Notes: a model not told the origin generated them from the sequence alone. DNA of 64,000 bases from Aestuariivita sp049276915 (GCF_049276915.1 NZ_JBASXK010000031.1:10377-74376), one strand, 5' to 3'. Counted from the first letter of the stretch, positions 1-8,038 are shown. Program-made: numbers and translations.

Positions 1-136
1 TGAACAGGCGTGGACTGTCCAGCACATCCTCGGCATTCAGCATCACATAGTCGATGGAATAGCGGAATGCATTGCTCACCTCGCCCTTGCGACCATGATA
101 GGTCTGACCCTGGATATGATGGATCGCGCTGGTCAT
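1..136 (-). CDS. DUF1365 family protein, N-terminal part (cut by window edge)
   Basis: The first 45 codons of a minus-strand gene start at the ATG at 136 and run off the left edge. The visible peptide has the N-terminal look of DUF1365 proteins (GxxYHGRKGEVSNAFRYSIDYV, then a stretch ending DSPRLF). Its ATG overlaps the TGA of the upstream FAD-dependent oxidoreductase gene (ATGA at 133-136), so the two are probably translationally coupled. In related bacteria DUF1365 genes sit beside amine-oxidase-like flavoproteins and cyclopropane-fatty-acid-synthase-type methyltransferases, often under RpoE control. The biochemical function of DUF1365 is not established to my knowledge. The family call rests on a short segment. 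Confidence 0.7.
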   Translation of the reverse strand, partial: MTSAIHHIQGQTYHGRKGEVSNAFRYSIDYVMLNAEDVLDSPRLF

Positions 137-1434
137 TCGGCGGCGATCTCGAGGGAGGCGCTGCGGCGCATGGCTTCGACCACTTCGACCGCGCTGCCCA
201 GACCGTCTTCGTGAAAGCCGTTCTTCATCCAGGCTCCGCAGAACCAGGTGCGATTGGTGCCGTTGAAGGCGCGCACCTCATCCTGGGCGGCCAGCGCAGC
301 CAGATCATAGACCGGATGGCGCAATGTGACCTGATCATAGATCAGCTCTTGGCGGATGGTGCGCTTGGTGTTGAGGGTCACGAAATGCAGGTCATCCATC
401 GGGATGGGCTGCAGCGAGTTCATCCAGTAGGTCAGATCGATGCGGTCTGACTTTGCACCCGAATCCTCGGTATAAACCCAGCTGGCCCAGGTCTTGCGGA
501 TCCTGGGCATGATGGATGTGTCTGCGTGCAGGATGATGTCATTGGGCTGATAGGCGATCGCTCCGAGGGATTTCTGCTCGCGCTCGCAGGGGTCGGTCAG
601 CATCTTCAGGCTGTCATCGGAATGGGTGGCGAAGACCACGTCGTCGAATGCTTCCCAGTCGCCGCCCCAGGCTTTGACTTCGACGCCTGACACCGTGCGG
701 CGCACCGCCTGGACCGGCGTGCCAAGGCGTAAGTCGATCCCCTTGGAGATCATCGCCTGTTCCAGACGGTTGACATATTCGATGGAGCCGCCCTGCACCG
801 TGTACCACTGGTGCTGGCCCGAGTGGTTCAACAGCGCGTGGTTTTCAAAGAACTGCACCATCGCATAGGCAGGGAAATCCATGATCTTTTCCGTCGGCGT
901 GGACCAGATCGCGCCAGACAGCGGCAGCAGATAATAATCGCGGAACCATGCGCCTGTGCCCATCAGGTCGAGAAATTCGCCCGTGGTGAGGGTAGGATTG
1001 GCCTTGGCCAGCCCGAGCGCATTGGCATTGAAGCGAAAGATATCGCGCACCATGCGCAGGAAGCCGGGCTTGAGCGCATTGCCACGCTGCGCAAACAACG
1101 CATCCAGCGAGTGCAAGCCGTATTCGAACCGGCCACCGTCGATGGAGGCTCCAAAGCTCATGTTGCTTTTGGTGACAGCGACATCAAGTTGCTGGAACAG
1201 AGCGGCAAGATGCGGATAGTTGGCATAGTTGAAGACGATGAAGCCTGTATCCACCGGCTGATCGCCGTTCTTGCCTGCCATGATCGTTCTGGCATGCCCG
1301 CCCAGCCGCGGTTCGGCCTCGAACAGGGTGACAGAGTTGCCGTCGCCCAACATGAACGCAGCCCCCATACCCGATACTCCGGCGCCGACAACGGCAATCT
1401 TCTTTGGCGCGCCTGCGCTGATTTCGAATGGCAT
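133..1434 (-). CDS. FAD-dependent oxidoreductase, amine oxidase-like (COG2907 type)
   Basis: 433 residues. The N-terminus carries a Rossmann dinucleotide-binding motif (IAVVGAGVSGMGAAF, about residues 13-27) followed by the FAD-binding acidic segment FEAEPRLGGHA. The C-terminal part has a second FAD contact (WFCGAW...GFHEDGLGSAVEV). This is the predicted NAD/FAD-binding family found with DUF1365 and CFA-synthase-like genes. Members in Rhodobacter sphaeroides belong to the RpoE/ChrR singlet-oxygen regulon, and I recall that this locus has been tied to furan fatty acid formation on phospholipids; I cannot verify the exact orthology here. It is divergent from rpoE, has a near-consensus RpoE promoter about 40 bases upstream (1472-1500), and a GGAGA ribosome-binding site. 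Likely a membrane-lipid modifying flavoenzyme; substrate unproven. Confidence 0.8.
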   Translation of the reverse strand: MPFEISAGAPKKIAVVGAGVSGMGAAFMLGDGNSVTLFEAEPRLGGHARTIMAGKNGDQPVDTGFIVFNYANYPHLAALFQQLDVAVTKSNMSFGASIDGGRFEYGLHSLDALFAQRGNALKPGFLRMVRDIFRFNANALGLAKANPTLTTGEFLDLMGTGAWFRDYYLLPLSGAIWSTPTEKIMDFPAYAMVQFFENHALLNHSGQHQWYTVQGGSIEYVNRLEQAMISKGIDLRLGTPVQAVRRTVSGVEVKAWGGDWEAFDDVVFATHSDDSLKMLTDPCEREQKSLGAIAYQPNDIILHADTSIMPRIRKTWASWVYTEDSGAKSDRIDLTYWMNSLQPIPMDDLHFVTLNTKRTIRQELIYDQVTLRHPVYDLAALAAQDEVRAFNGTNRTWFCGAWMKNGFHEDGLGSAVEVVEAMRRSASLEIAAE

Positions 1435-1471
1435 TCAGATATATCTCCGCCGTTAGAGGGCTTGACTGTGT

Positions 1472-1500
1472 TTACGGGGGACTGCCGGGATTGGATGCAA
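1472..1500 (-). promoter_or_regulatory. Predicted RpoE (ECF11-type) promoter of the divergent oxidoreductase operon
   Basis: On the minus strand the sequence reads TTGCATCC, 16 bases, CGTAAA, against the two forward copies TGATCC-N15/16-CGTAA that precede rpoE. Spacing and the -10 element match. The -35 element is one base off (GCATCC for GATCC with context). It lies 38 bases upstream of the flavoprotein ATG. This would place the flavoprotein-DUF1365 operon in the RpoE regulon. Confidence 0.55.
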
Positions 1501-1520
1501 AAGAAACTGTGTGATAATTG

Positions 1521-1547
1521 TGATCCAACGAGTGCCAGCGTGCGTAA
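1521..1547 (+). promoter_or_regulatory. Predicted RpoE promoter, distal copy upstream of rpoE
   Basis: TGATCC at 1521-1526, 16 bases, CGTAA at 1543-1547. TGATCC with a CGTAA-type -10 is the promoter signature of ECF11 sigma factors such as R. sphaeroides RpoE, which activate their own operon. A second copy lies 49 bases downstream. Confidence 0.6.
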
Positions 1548-1569
1548 GCAGTTGTATGATGATCTCAGT

Positions 1570-1598
1570 TGATCCTGCAACGACCAAAGGCGTAAGTG
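1570..1598 (+). promoter_or_regulatory. Predicted RpoE autoregulatory promoter, proximal copy
   Basis: TGATCC at 1570-1575, 15 bases, CGTAAGTG from 1591. It is the copy nearest rpoE, and transcription from it would begin near 1605. That rules out translation starts upstream of that point and supports the rpoE start at 1658 (or 1643). Confidence 0.65.
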
Positions 1599-1657
1599 CT
1601 CTGCAAAGGCGCGCTGTACTCAGCGGGCATCATCGGACACGAATGGACCAAGGGTTT

Positions 1658-2209
1658 ATGGTCGACAAAGACACGACTGCCCGCGCGGACTGGATCGACC
1701 AGATCGAGCGCATCAGGGATGGTAAGGATCAGGCGGCTTTTGCCGAGCTGTTCGCGCATTTCGCGCCGCGCGTGAAGGCGTTCCTGATGAAGTCAGGCGC
1801 AGACGCGACGCTGGCAGAGGAATGCGCGCAGGAGGTCATGGCGACGCTGTGGCACAAGGCGCATATGTTCGATGCCGCGCGGGCATCGGTGGCAACGTGG
1901 ATCTTCACGATTGCCCGGAACCGCAAGATCGACCTGCTGCGCAAACAACGACGCCCCGAGCCGGAAGAGCTGACCTGGGGCCCCGAAGCCGAGCCGGATC
2001 AGGAAGACACTCTGGTCCTACAACAAGAAAGTGAAAGACTGCGTCAGGCGCTTGCAGATTTGCCGGATGCACAGAGAGAACTGATCGAACGGGCCTATTT
2101 CGGGGATCTGAGCCATAGCCAGATCGCGGAACAAACAGGCCTGCCCCTGGGCACGATCAAATCCAGAATACGTTTGGCGCTGGACCGTTTGCGCCATGAA
2201 ATGAAGTGA
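1658..2209 (+). CDS. rpoE: RNA polymerase sigma factor RpoE (ECF11 group)
   Basis: 183 residues from ATG 1658, which has AAGGG just upstream; ATG 1643 is an alternative. The longer open frame back to 1511 would overlap the predicted promoters, so I reject it. Sigma region 2 covers roughly residues 25-95 (AFAELFAHFAPRVKAFLMKSG, EECAQEVMATLWHKA, ATWIFTIARNRKIDLLRK). Region 4 lies at about 125-180 (LPDAQRELIERAYFGDLSHSQIA, GTIKSRIRLALDRLR). The sequence closely resembles Rhodobacter RpoE, including the RPEPEELxWGPE linker. It directs the response to singlet oxygen and organic peroxides and is held inactive by the ChrR product encoded just downstream. It is preceded by two tandem self-type promoters. 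Confidence 0.93.
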   Translation: MVDKDTTARADWIDQIERIRDGKDQAAFAELFAHFAPRVKAFLMKSGADATLAEECAQEVMATLWHKAHMFDAARASVATWIFTIARNRKIDLLRKQRRPEPEELTWGPEAEPDQEDTLVLQQESERLRQALADLPDAQRELIERAYFGDLSHSQIAEQTGLPLGTIKSRIRLALDRLRHEMK

Positions 2210-2217
2210 GTGAAACG

Positions 2218-2874
2218 ATGACGACGATCAACAACCATCTGAGCGACGCTATTTTGATGGCATATTCCGCAGCCACGCTGCCGGAAGCCTTCAGCCTGAT
2301 GGTCGCTACCCATATATCGCTGTGTGACGAATGCCGCGCGCGGGTGGAAAGCTTTGACGCTGTGGGCGGCGCGGTCCTGGAAGAGACAACGGTCGAGACC
2401 GTGAAGCTGTCCGGCGATGCACTGGCGGCCACGATGGCCCTGATCTCAGCAGGCGCCGCGGAACCGGCGGCACCCAAGCCTGCCCGCAAGGCCAGTATAT
2501 TGCCGGCACCGTTGCAGGATTATGTCGGTGGGGATGTCGAGAATATCAAATGGCGTTCGGTTGGCATGGGTGTGAAGCAGGCGATCCTGCCGACCAGCAA
2601 GGCGGCCTCGGCGCGTCTGCTGCTGATACCGGCAGGGGCTGCCATGCCGGATCACGGGCACAAGGGCATCGAGATGACGATGGTGCTTCAGGGCGCGTTC
2701 ATTGACGATGGCGAGCGCTTTGGGCGCGGCGATGTCGAAATCGCGGATAGCGATCTCGACCACACGCCCGTGGCGGATATCGGCGAGGATTGCATCTGTC
2801 TGGCCGTGACCGACGGTCCGCTGCAGTTCAAATCGCTGCTGCCGAAAATCGCGCAGCCTTTCCTGCGGATCTGA
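2218..2874 (+). CDS. chrR: Anti-sigma factor ChrR (zinc-binding, cupin)
   Basis: 218 residues from ATG 2218, chosen because it matches the family N-terminus; an in-frame GTG at 2206 overlaps the rpoE stop. The anti-sigma domain holds the zinc ligands H7, H32, C36 and C39 (in THISLCDEC), one residue offset from H6/H31/C35/C38 of R. sphaeroides ChrR. A cupin domain follows with ligands at H146, H148, E152 and H182 (HGHKGIEMTMV and DLDHTP), matching the second metal site. ChrR sequesters RpoE in the cytoplasm and releases it on singlet-oxygen stress. It is co-transcribed with rpoE. All metal-binding residues are present, so it should be functional. Confidence 0.93.
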   Translation: MTTINNHLSDAILMAYSAATLPEAFSLMVATHISLCDECRARVESFDAVGGAVLEETTVETVKLSGDALAATMALISAGAAEPAAPKPARKASILPAPLQDYVGGDVENIKWRSVGMGVKQAILPTSKAASARLLLIPAGAAMPDHGHKGIEMTMVLQGAFIDDGERFGRGDVEIADSDLDHTPVADIGEDCICLAVTDGPLQFKSLLPKIAQPFLRI

Positions 2875-2917
2875 AGCGCAATTCCCGGCAAACCGCTTTG
2901 AAGACAGGCGCGCCCGG

Positions 2918-3886
2918 TCAGTATCCGCGCGCCGGATCCACGACGTTATGCAAAGGGGCACCCCTGCGATAGCGCAGGAGATTTTCGGCGAACATCCGGG
3001 CTGTGCGGCGATACCATCCATCATAGACGCTTGAGCAATGTGGGGTCAGGATGACGTTCTGCATGCTCCAGAACGGGCTGTTCTCGGGCAATGGCTCGGT
3101 GACGAAGACATCCAGCGCCGCCCCGGCCAGTGGTCCCGCCTCGAGAGCTGTGATCAGCGCCGCTTCGTCGCACACGCCGCCTCGCGATACATCGATCAAT
3201 ACCGCGCCCGGTTTCATGCGCGCGAAGGCACCGGCATCGATCAGGCCACGGGTTGAGGGCAGCAGCGGGACACAGACCAGAATGTAATCCGCGCGTGGAT
3301 AGAGATCGTGCAAGGCTTCGGTACCGTGCACTTCATCCACATCAGGGGTGGCGGCCGGGCGCGCACGCACACCCAGAACATGCATTCCCATCGCTTTGGC
3401 CCGGCGGGCCGTGGCGCGGCCGGTCTGACCCAGCCCGATAATCAGCAGAGTTGCGCCTTGGATGGGGCGCACTCGAGCCTGCGACAACCACTGGTGGTTT
3501 TGCTGAGCCTTGTGAAAGCCGCGCAGATCCAGCGAAAAGGACAGCATCGCTGCGATGGTGTATTCGGCCATCATGTCCCCGGCGCTGCCTGCTGAATTGG
3601 TCACGGTCACCTGTGCCGGATCCCAGTTGCCTATGTGGTCAGTGCCCGAACCGCCCACCGAAAGCCATTTGATCTGGCGGTTCTCGACCAATGCCTCGCG
3701 CGGGTAGGGCGCGACCGGATCGAACCGGATCGAATAGACGACCTCGGCACCGGTCTGCGCGATCGCGCCGGGCAGGGCCTCGAAGGTTTCGCAGCTGTGC
3801 AACTCCAGGTCAGGGTGCAGGTCACGCACGATCTGAACTGTCTCGGCGGGCTGATCCGCATGAATGATCACAACGGGGGTCTTCAT
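2918..3886 (-). CDS. D-2-hydroxyacid dehydrogenase, probable glyoxylate/hydroxypyruvate reductase
   Basis: 322 residues. The NAD(P)-binding motif GLGQTG is at 151-156. The catalytic trio is R235 (DVSRGG), E264 (TEPLP) and H283 (TPHCSS). This matches the D-isomer-specific 2-hydroxyacid dehydrogenases of the GhrA-like branch, which reduce glyoxylate or hydroxypyruvate. It is the last gene of the ureide-catabolism operon, three bases after the stop of the MmgE/PrpD gene. Because ureidoglycolate lyase two genes upstream releases glyoxylate, reduction of glyoxylate to glycolate is the most sensible role here; that part is inference. It ends 43 bases from the convergent chrR stop. Confidence 0.8.
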   Translation of the reverse strand: MKTPVVIIHADQPAETVQIVRDLHPDLELHSCETFEALPGAIAQTGAEVVYSIRFDPVAPYPREALVENRQIKWLSVGGSGTDHIGNWDPAQVTVTNSAGSAGDMMAEYTIAAMLSFSLDLRGFHKAQQNHQWLSQARVRPIQGATLLIIGLGQTGRATARRAKAMGMHVLGVRARPAATPDVDEVHGTEALHDLYPRADYILVCVPLLPSTRGLIDAGAFARMKPGAVLIDVSRGGVCDEAALITALEAGPLAGAALDVFVTEPLPENSPFWSMQNVILTPHCSSVYDGWYRRTARMFAENLLRYRRGAPLHNVVDPARGY

Positions 3887-3889
3887 GGT

Positions 3890-5266
3890 CTAGACCGGGT
3901 CGGCCAGATGCTGACCGAGTGAGGCAAACAGGCTGCCATCAGCGGTCAGCCCCAGACAGGCATCCCGGATCGCACCGGCGCGGGCATCGCCCAGAACCGG
4001 GGCAGCAAAGCCCATGAACTTTTCGACGATCTCGGCCTCTCCGAAGGGCCTTTCGGCCCCGCCGCGCGCATGGGTCAGGCCGGATTTCAGCACGCGCCCG
4101 TCGGTGAGAACCAGATCGACATCCGCCGTGCGATGCGCCGGAAACAGCGCCTCGTGTTCGTCGCTGACCTCAAGGCGGGTCTGTGCGACCAATTTGGCCA
4201 CCGCCGGATCGCTCAGACCGTCACCCGCGATCTGCTCGAGCCCGATCTGGCGGCGCACAAGCATGGCTGCGACGGAGAACGCCAGGGAATACTGCGCTTT
4301 CGAGGTCGTGTCCGGCATGCCGGGATACAGCGCGATCGCATTGGCAAAGCTGCGGATGATGACATTCTCGATCTGGTCATGGGTGACGCCATGTTCCAGG
4401 GCAAGTTCGCGCGCCGCGTCGATGGGCGCATGGGCCCAGCGGCAGACCGGATAGGGTTTGATATACTGGACAAGGGTCTGCCAGACCTGTCCCAGATCAG
4501 CCCAATGGGTCGCCGCCCCGGTGCCTTCCACGGTGATCGCGGGGGCACCGGTGAAGCCGCTTTCCGCCAGAATGGCCGCACTCATGCCCGCCAGCGCGCC
4601 CCAGCCCGAGCCGTCATGCAGCATGGTCGGGCTGGCGATCTCACGCATCATCTGGCTGCGTGGGCCGTGGAATTCCGCGATCCCAAAAGCCTCGCGCAGG
4701 GTCTCGCGGGAGTGACCGCGCAGACGTGCGGCCATGGCGGCCACGCCCAGCGCATTCCACGCGCCTGATGTGTGATAATCCGCCACGGTCGCGTGCAGTG
4801 CCATGCCGGCGCGGCCTGCGATCTCGTATCCTGTGACAAGTGCTGCAAGGGCATCGGGGCCCGAGAGGCCCGGCATCTTTTGCGCCAGCACCGCCAGCGT
4901 CGGCACGGTGACGACACCGACATGGCCCTTGACCGGGTTGAACCCGTCATGACCATCCAGATTGTCGGTCTGCGTGGCAGCGGCGTAAACCGCACCGGCC
5001 AGGCTGACCTGCCTGCCATCAAACAGCATCTGCGCGCCATGATCCGGATCACCGGAGCCATAGAGCTTGACCGTCGCCTCGCGTGCCAGGACCCCGGCCT
5101 GCATCGGGCCTGAGGCGATGCAGATGCCCAGCGTGTCCAGCATCAGGAGGGCGGCGCGCTCTATCACCGGGGCCGGCACATCGCGTGGGGTCAGGTTCAG
5201 GGCGAAATCGGCCACACGCGAGAGGGTTGCCCCCTGCCCGTCCACGAAATCCGTCATCTTGTTCAT
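3890..5266 (-). CDS. MmgE/PrpD family protein
   Basis: 458 residues from the ATG at 5266, which has AAGGGGCG six bases upstream; an in-frame start farther up lacks support and would overlap the previous gene. The family signature is seen throughout: LDTLGICIASG near the N-terminus, GYEIAGRAGMALH, YHTSGAWNALGVAA, KPYPVCRWAHAPIDAA and the C-terminal HARGGAERPFGEAEIVEKF. Characterised members are 2-methylcitrate dehydratase and cis-aconitate decarboxylase, but many homologues act in unknown pathways. It lies between ureidoglycolate lyase and a 2-hydroxyacid dehydrogenase, with no methylcitrate genes nearby, so a role on a ureide- or glyoxylate-derived acid is possible but unproven. Confidence 0.85.
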   Translation of the reverse strand: MNKMTDFVDGQGATLSRVADFALNLTPRDVPAPVIERAALLMLDTLGICIASGPMQAGVLAREATVKLYGSGDPDHGAQMLFDGRQVSLAGAVYAAATQTDNLDGHDGFNPVKGHVGVVTVPTLAVLAQKMPGLSGPDALAALVTGYEIAGRAGMALHATVADYHTSGAWNALGVAAMAARLRGHSRETLREAFGIAEFHGPRSQMMREIASPTMLHDGSGWGALAGMSAAILAESGFTGAPAITVEGTGAATHWADLGQVWQTLVQYIKPYPVCRWAHAPIDAARELALEHGVTHDQIENVIIRSFANAIALYPGMPDTTSKAQYSLAFSVAAMLVRRQIGLEQIAGDGLSDPAVAKLVAQTRLEVSDEHEALFPAHRTADVDLVLTDGRVLKSGLTHARGGAERPFGEAEIVEKFMGFAAPVLGDARAGAIRDACLGLTADGSLFASLGQHLADPV

Positions 5267-5277
5267 GTCAGCGCCCC

Positions 5278-5766
5278 TTATCCCGCCACGATCCTCCATG
5301 GCAGATCAAGGCGATGCTCTTGCAGATTGGCGGTCTCTCCGATCCGGTCGATGACCGCAAAAAGGCCGGGCGCATGCAAGGGTGTCAGAACACCATGCCA
5401 TGTGCCACGATGGAGGTTAATGCCTTGCCCCGGTGCCGTCAGGAATGCCTGCGGCCTGGAAAGGGCGGATTGCGACACGATCACCAGGAAAGGGTGCTGG
5501 GTCATGGGCAGGAACGCTTGTGAACCCTCGGGATGGCATTCCAGAAGATCCAGCATGTAGGGCAGGCTGCGTGGCTGGGCGTCGAACAGGCTGATCCCGG
5601 CACGGCCATCCCTGCCGAAATCGAGCTTCGCCAGATCGTGATAGCGCCCACACAGGCCTGCGTTGATCAGCTTGTCGGGTTCCCCGCTGACCTCGAGCAC
5701 ATCGCCAAAAGGCGCAAAGGCCTGCGCGGTGAGCGGCTGGCAGACGATATCGCGGGTTTCGCTCAT
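5278..5766 (-). CDS. allA: Ureidoglycolate lyase
   Basis: 162 residues starting at ATG 5766, which overlaps the TGA of the preceding aminohydrolase gene (ATGA at 5763-5766). The fold family is recognisable from the N-terminal AFAPFGDVLE, the middle YMLDLLECHPEGSQAFLPM and the C-terminal INLHRGTWHGVLTPL segment. It cleaves ureidoglycolate to glyoxylate and urea, the last step of ureide breakdown. Length fits the family (about 160-170). An upstream extension of the frame to 5892 lies inside the neighbouring gene and is not credible. Cytoplasmic enzyme. Confidence 0.92.
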   Translation of the reverse strand: MSETRDIVCQPLTAQAFAPFGDVLEVSGEPDKLINAGLCGRYHDLAKLDFGRDGRAGISLFDAQPRSLPYMLDLLECHPEGSQAFLPMTQHPFLVIVSQSALSRPQAFLTAPGQGINLHRGTWHGVLTPLHAPGLFAVIDRIGETANLQEHRLDLPWRIVAG

Positions 5767-6572
5767 AGCTTGGGATGCCGGTTCACGTCTTTGTAGAGAA
5801 GATAGCGAAACGGCTCGGTCCCGGTCGCGATGCAGGCTTGCGGGCAGAAGGCGCGCAACCACATGAAATCTCCGGGTCCGACTTTGACCCAATCGGTGTT
5901 GAGCAGGTATTCGGCCGTGCCCTGAAGCACATATAACCCATGCTCCATGATATGGGTTTCGGCAAAAGGGATGCGCCCGCCCGGCTGGAAGGTCACGACG
6001 TTGACGTGGCAGTCATGGCGCAAATCCTGCGTATCGACAAAGCGGGTCGTGGCCCAGACGCCGTTGCAATCGGGCATGGCACTGGGCGGCACGTCGCGGT
6101 CATGGCTGACGACAGCGTCGGGTTTGCCCAGACCCGGAGCCGGTTCCCAGCGTTTGCGGATCCAATGCGTCTTGAACAACGCGTCGCTGCGGTTCCACAG
6201 CGCCCAGTCGGAACCTGCCGGGATATAGGCAAAGCTGCCCGGTTCCAGTGGGTGGGACTGGCCGTTCAGGGTGAGTTCGCCCTGCCCTTCGGCCACGAAC
6301 AGGATCGCCTGCGCGCCTTCATCAGGTTCGGGCGTATCGCTGCCACCCCCGGGAGAGAGTTCCAGTGCATATTGGGCAAATGTCTCGGCAAAGCCGCTGA
6401 GGGGGCGCGCCAGGATCCATGCCCGCGCGCCCGTCCAGCCCGGCAGGAGGCTGGTGACGATATCGCGCTGGGTCTCGGCGGGAAGAACCGCATAGGCTTG
6501 GGTGAAGATGGCGGTGCCGACCGGGCTGACCTCTTGTCCGGGCAAGCCGCCGGGGGGGAAGGCGTAACTCAC
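5763..6572 (-). CDS. allE: (S)-ureidoglycine aminohydrolase
   Basis: 269 residues, a bicupin protein. The C-terminal cupin carries the metal-site signature FAETHIMEHGLYVLQG and ends with GDFMWLRAFCPQAC and a YLLYKDVNRHPKL tail typical of the family. The enzyme uses manganese and converts (S)-ureidoglycine to (S)-ureidoglycolate plus ammonia, feeding the lyase encoded next. Both ends overlap neighbours by ATGA (6569-6572 with the allantoinase fusion, 5763-5766 with the lyase), a fully coupled operon. The enzyme that makes ureidoglycine (allantoate amidohydrolase) is not in the window. Confidence 0.92.
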   Translation of the reverse strand: MSYAFPPGGLPGQEVSPVGTAIFTQAYAVLPAETQRDIVTSLLPGWTGARAWILARPLSGFAETFAQYALELSPGGGSDTPEPDEGAQAILFVAEGQGELTLNGQSHPLEPGSFAYIPAGSDWALWNRSDALFKTHWIRKRWEPAPGLGKPDAVVSHDRDVPPSAMPDCNGVWATTRFVDTQDLRHDCHVNVVTFQPGGRIPFAETHIMEHGLYVLQGTAEYLLNTDWVKVGPGDFMWLRAFCPQACIATGTEPFRYLLYKDVNRHPKL

Positions 6573-7981
6573 AGGATGTCCTCCAGCCTGAGCCGTGCGA
6601 TCCGTTCGACCTGTTTGCAGGCCTCTTCGAATTCCACGGGTGTGTCGTTGTGAATACGTCGCTTGAATGCCGCCATGATCCCGGCCTTGTCGTGATCTCG
6701 CACCGCGATGATGAAGGGAAAGCCATGCTTTTCAACATAGGCCGTGTTCAACTCGCCAAACGACGCGCGCTCGGCATCGGTCAAGGCATCAAGACCGGCG
6801 CTGGCCTGCTCGGAGGTGCTTTGGGCCGTCAGCCTTCGGGCCGCGGCCAGTTTGCCCGCCAGATCGGGATGCGCGCAGAGCACGCCCCTGCGTTCCGCCT
6901 CGGAAGCGCTGCGAAAGACGCGCGCCAGGGCGTTGTGCAGGCCTGCCGGGGTGTCATGGGCCGGGCCAAGCTCGAGGTCGAACGCACGCTCTGCGATCCA
7001 GGGCGAATGTTCGAAAACGCCGCCGAAGCGCGCGACGAAATCCGGTCTGCCCATCAGGTGAGGGTGCAGTTTGTCCACCGGAGGATGCGTGTCCGCCCAA
7101 TGCCGCGCGATGTCGATGCGGCGCGGGCACCAGACCCGGTCGAACCCCTTGATATAGTCGATGAAGCGCCGCAGCGCCTGCACCCGGCCCGGCCGGCCGA
7201 TCAGGCGGCAGTGCAGGCCTATGGACATCATCTTGGCCGCCCCTGCCTCGCCTTCGGCATAGAGCGCGTCGAAACTGTCCTTGAGATAGGCAAAGAACTG
7301 ATCGCCCGAGTTGAACCCCTGCGGCGTGGCAAACCGCATGTCGTTTGCATCCAGCGTATAGGGAATGATCAGCTGCGCCCGCCCGTCAACATCAAGCCAA
7401 TAGGGCAGATCATCATCATAGGCATCCGACAGATAGGCGAACTGCCCGGTCTGGGCTGTCAGGCGCACCGTGTTGGCCGAACTGCGCCCGGTGTACCAGC
7501 CCAGCGGCGGCTCTCCGACCACTTCGGTGTGCAAGCGCACCGCTTGCGCGATCTGGTCGCGCTCGAAGTCTTCGTCCATGTCCTTGTGTTCGATCCATTT
7601 CAGACCGTGGCTGGCAATCTCCCAGCCTGCGTCCTTCATCGCTTCGACCTGTTCGGGGTTGCGCGCCAGAGCATCGGCAACGCCGTAGACCGTGACCGGG
7701 ACATCCGCCTGCGTGAACAAACGATGCAGGCGCCAGAAGCCGGCACGCGCCCCGTATTCATAGATCGATTCCATGTTCCAGTGGCGTTGGCCGGGCCATG
7801 CAGCGGCACCGACGATCTCGCTCAGGAAGGCTTCGGAGCCGGCATCGCCATGCAGGATGTTATTCTCGCTGCCCTCTTCATAGTTCAGCACGAATTGGAC
7901 GGCGATGCGCGCGCCGCCGGGCCATTGAGCATCCGGCGGGTTGGCCCCGTAACCGATCATGTTTCGCGGGTAACGCGCCAT
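6569..7981 (-). CDS. puuE: Bifunctional allantoinase (PuuE type) / OHCU decarboxylase fusion
   Basis: 470 residues. Residues 1 to about 305 form a polysaccharide-deacetylase-like, metal-independent allantoinase of the PuuE type (RYPRNMIGYGANPPDAQWP, NYEEGSE, WEIASHGLKWIEH, GWYTGR). Residues about 310-470 form an OHCU decarboxylase (UraD) domain (FVARFGGVFEHSPWIAERAF, CAHPDLAGKLA, GFPFIIAVRDHDK). The two halves catalyse consecutive steps: decarboxylation of OHCU to (S)-allantoin, then hydrolysis to allantoate. Such fusions are known in alphaproteobacteria. First gene of the minus-strand ureide operon, divergent from the 5-hydroxyisourate hydrolase gene that makes the OHCU substrate. Confidence 0.93.
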   Translation of the reverse strand: MARYPRNMIGYGANPPDAQWPGGARIAVQFVLNYEEGSENNILHGDAGSEAFLSEIVGAAAWPGQRHWNMESIYEYGARAGFWRLHRLFTQADVPVTVYGVADALARNPEQVEAMKDAGWEIASHGLKWIEHKDMDEDFERDQIAQAVRLHTEVVGEPPLGWYTGRSSANTVRLTAQTGQFAYLSDAYDDDLPYWLDVDGRAQLIIPYTLDANDMRFATPQGFNSGDQFFAYLKDSFDALYAEGEAGAAKMMSIGLHCRLIGRPGRVQALRRFIDYIKGFDRVWCPRRIDIARHWADTHPPVDKLHPHLMGRPDFVARFGGVFEHSPWIAERAFDLELGPAHDTPAGLHNALARVFRSASEAERRGVLCAHPDLAGKLAAARRLTAQSTSEQASAGLDALTDAERASFGELNTAYVEKHGFPFIIAVRDHDKAGIMAAFKRRIHNDTPVEFEEACKQVERIARLRLEDIL

Positions 7982-8038
7982 CTTTCACTGCCCCTTCATC
8001 ATTGGCATTTTCAGTTTATGCCAGTCGGTTTGCGCAGG

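Noticed and set aside
1511..1657. Longer rpoE start codons
   Set aside because: The predicted RpoE promoters lie inside this stretch, and the extra residues do not match the family.
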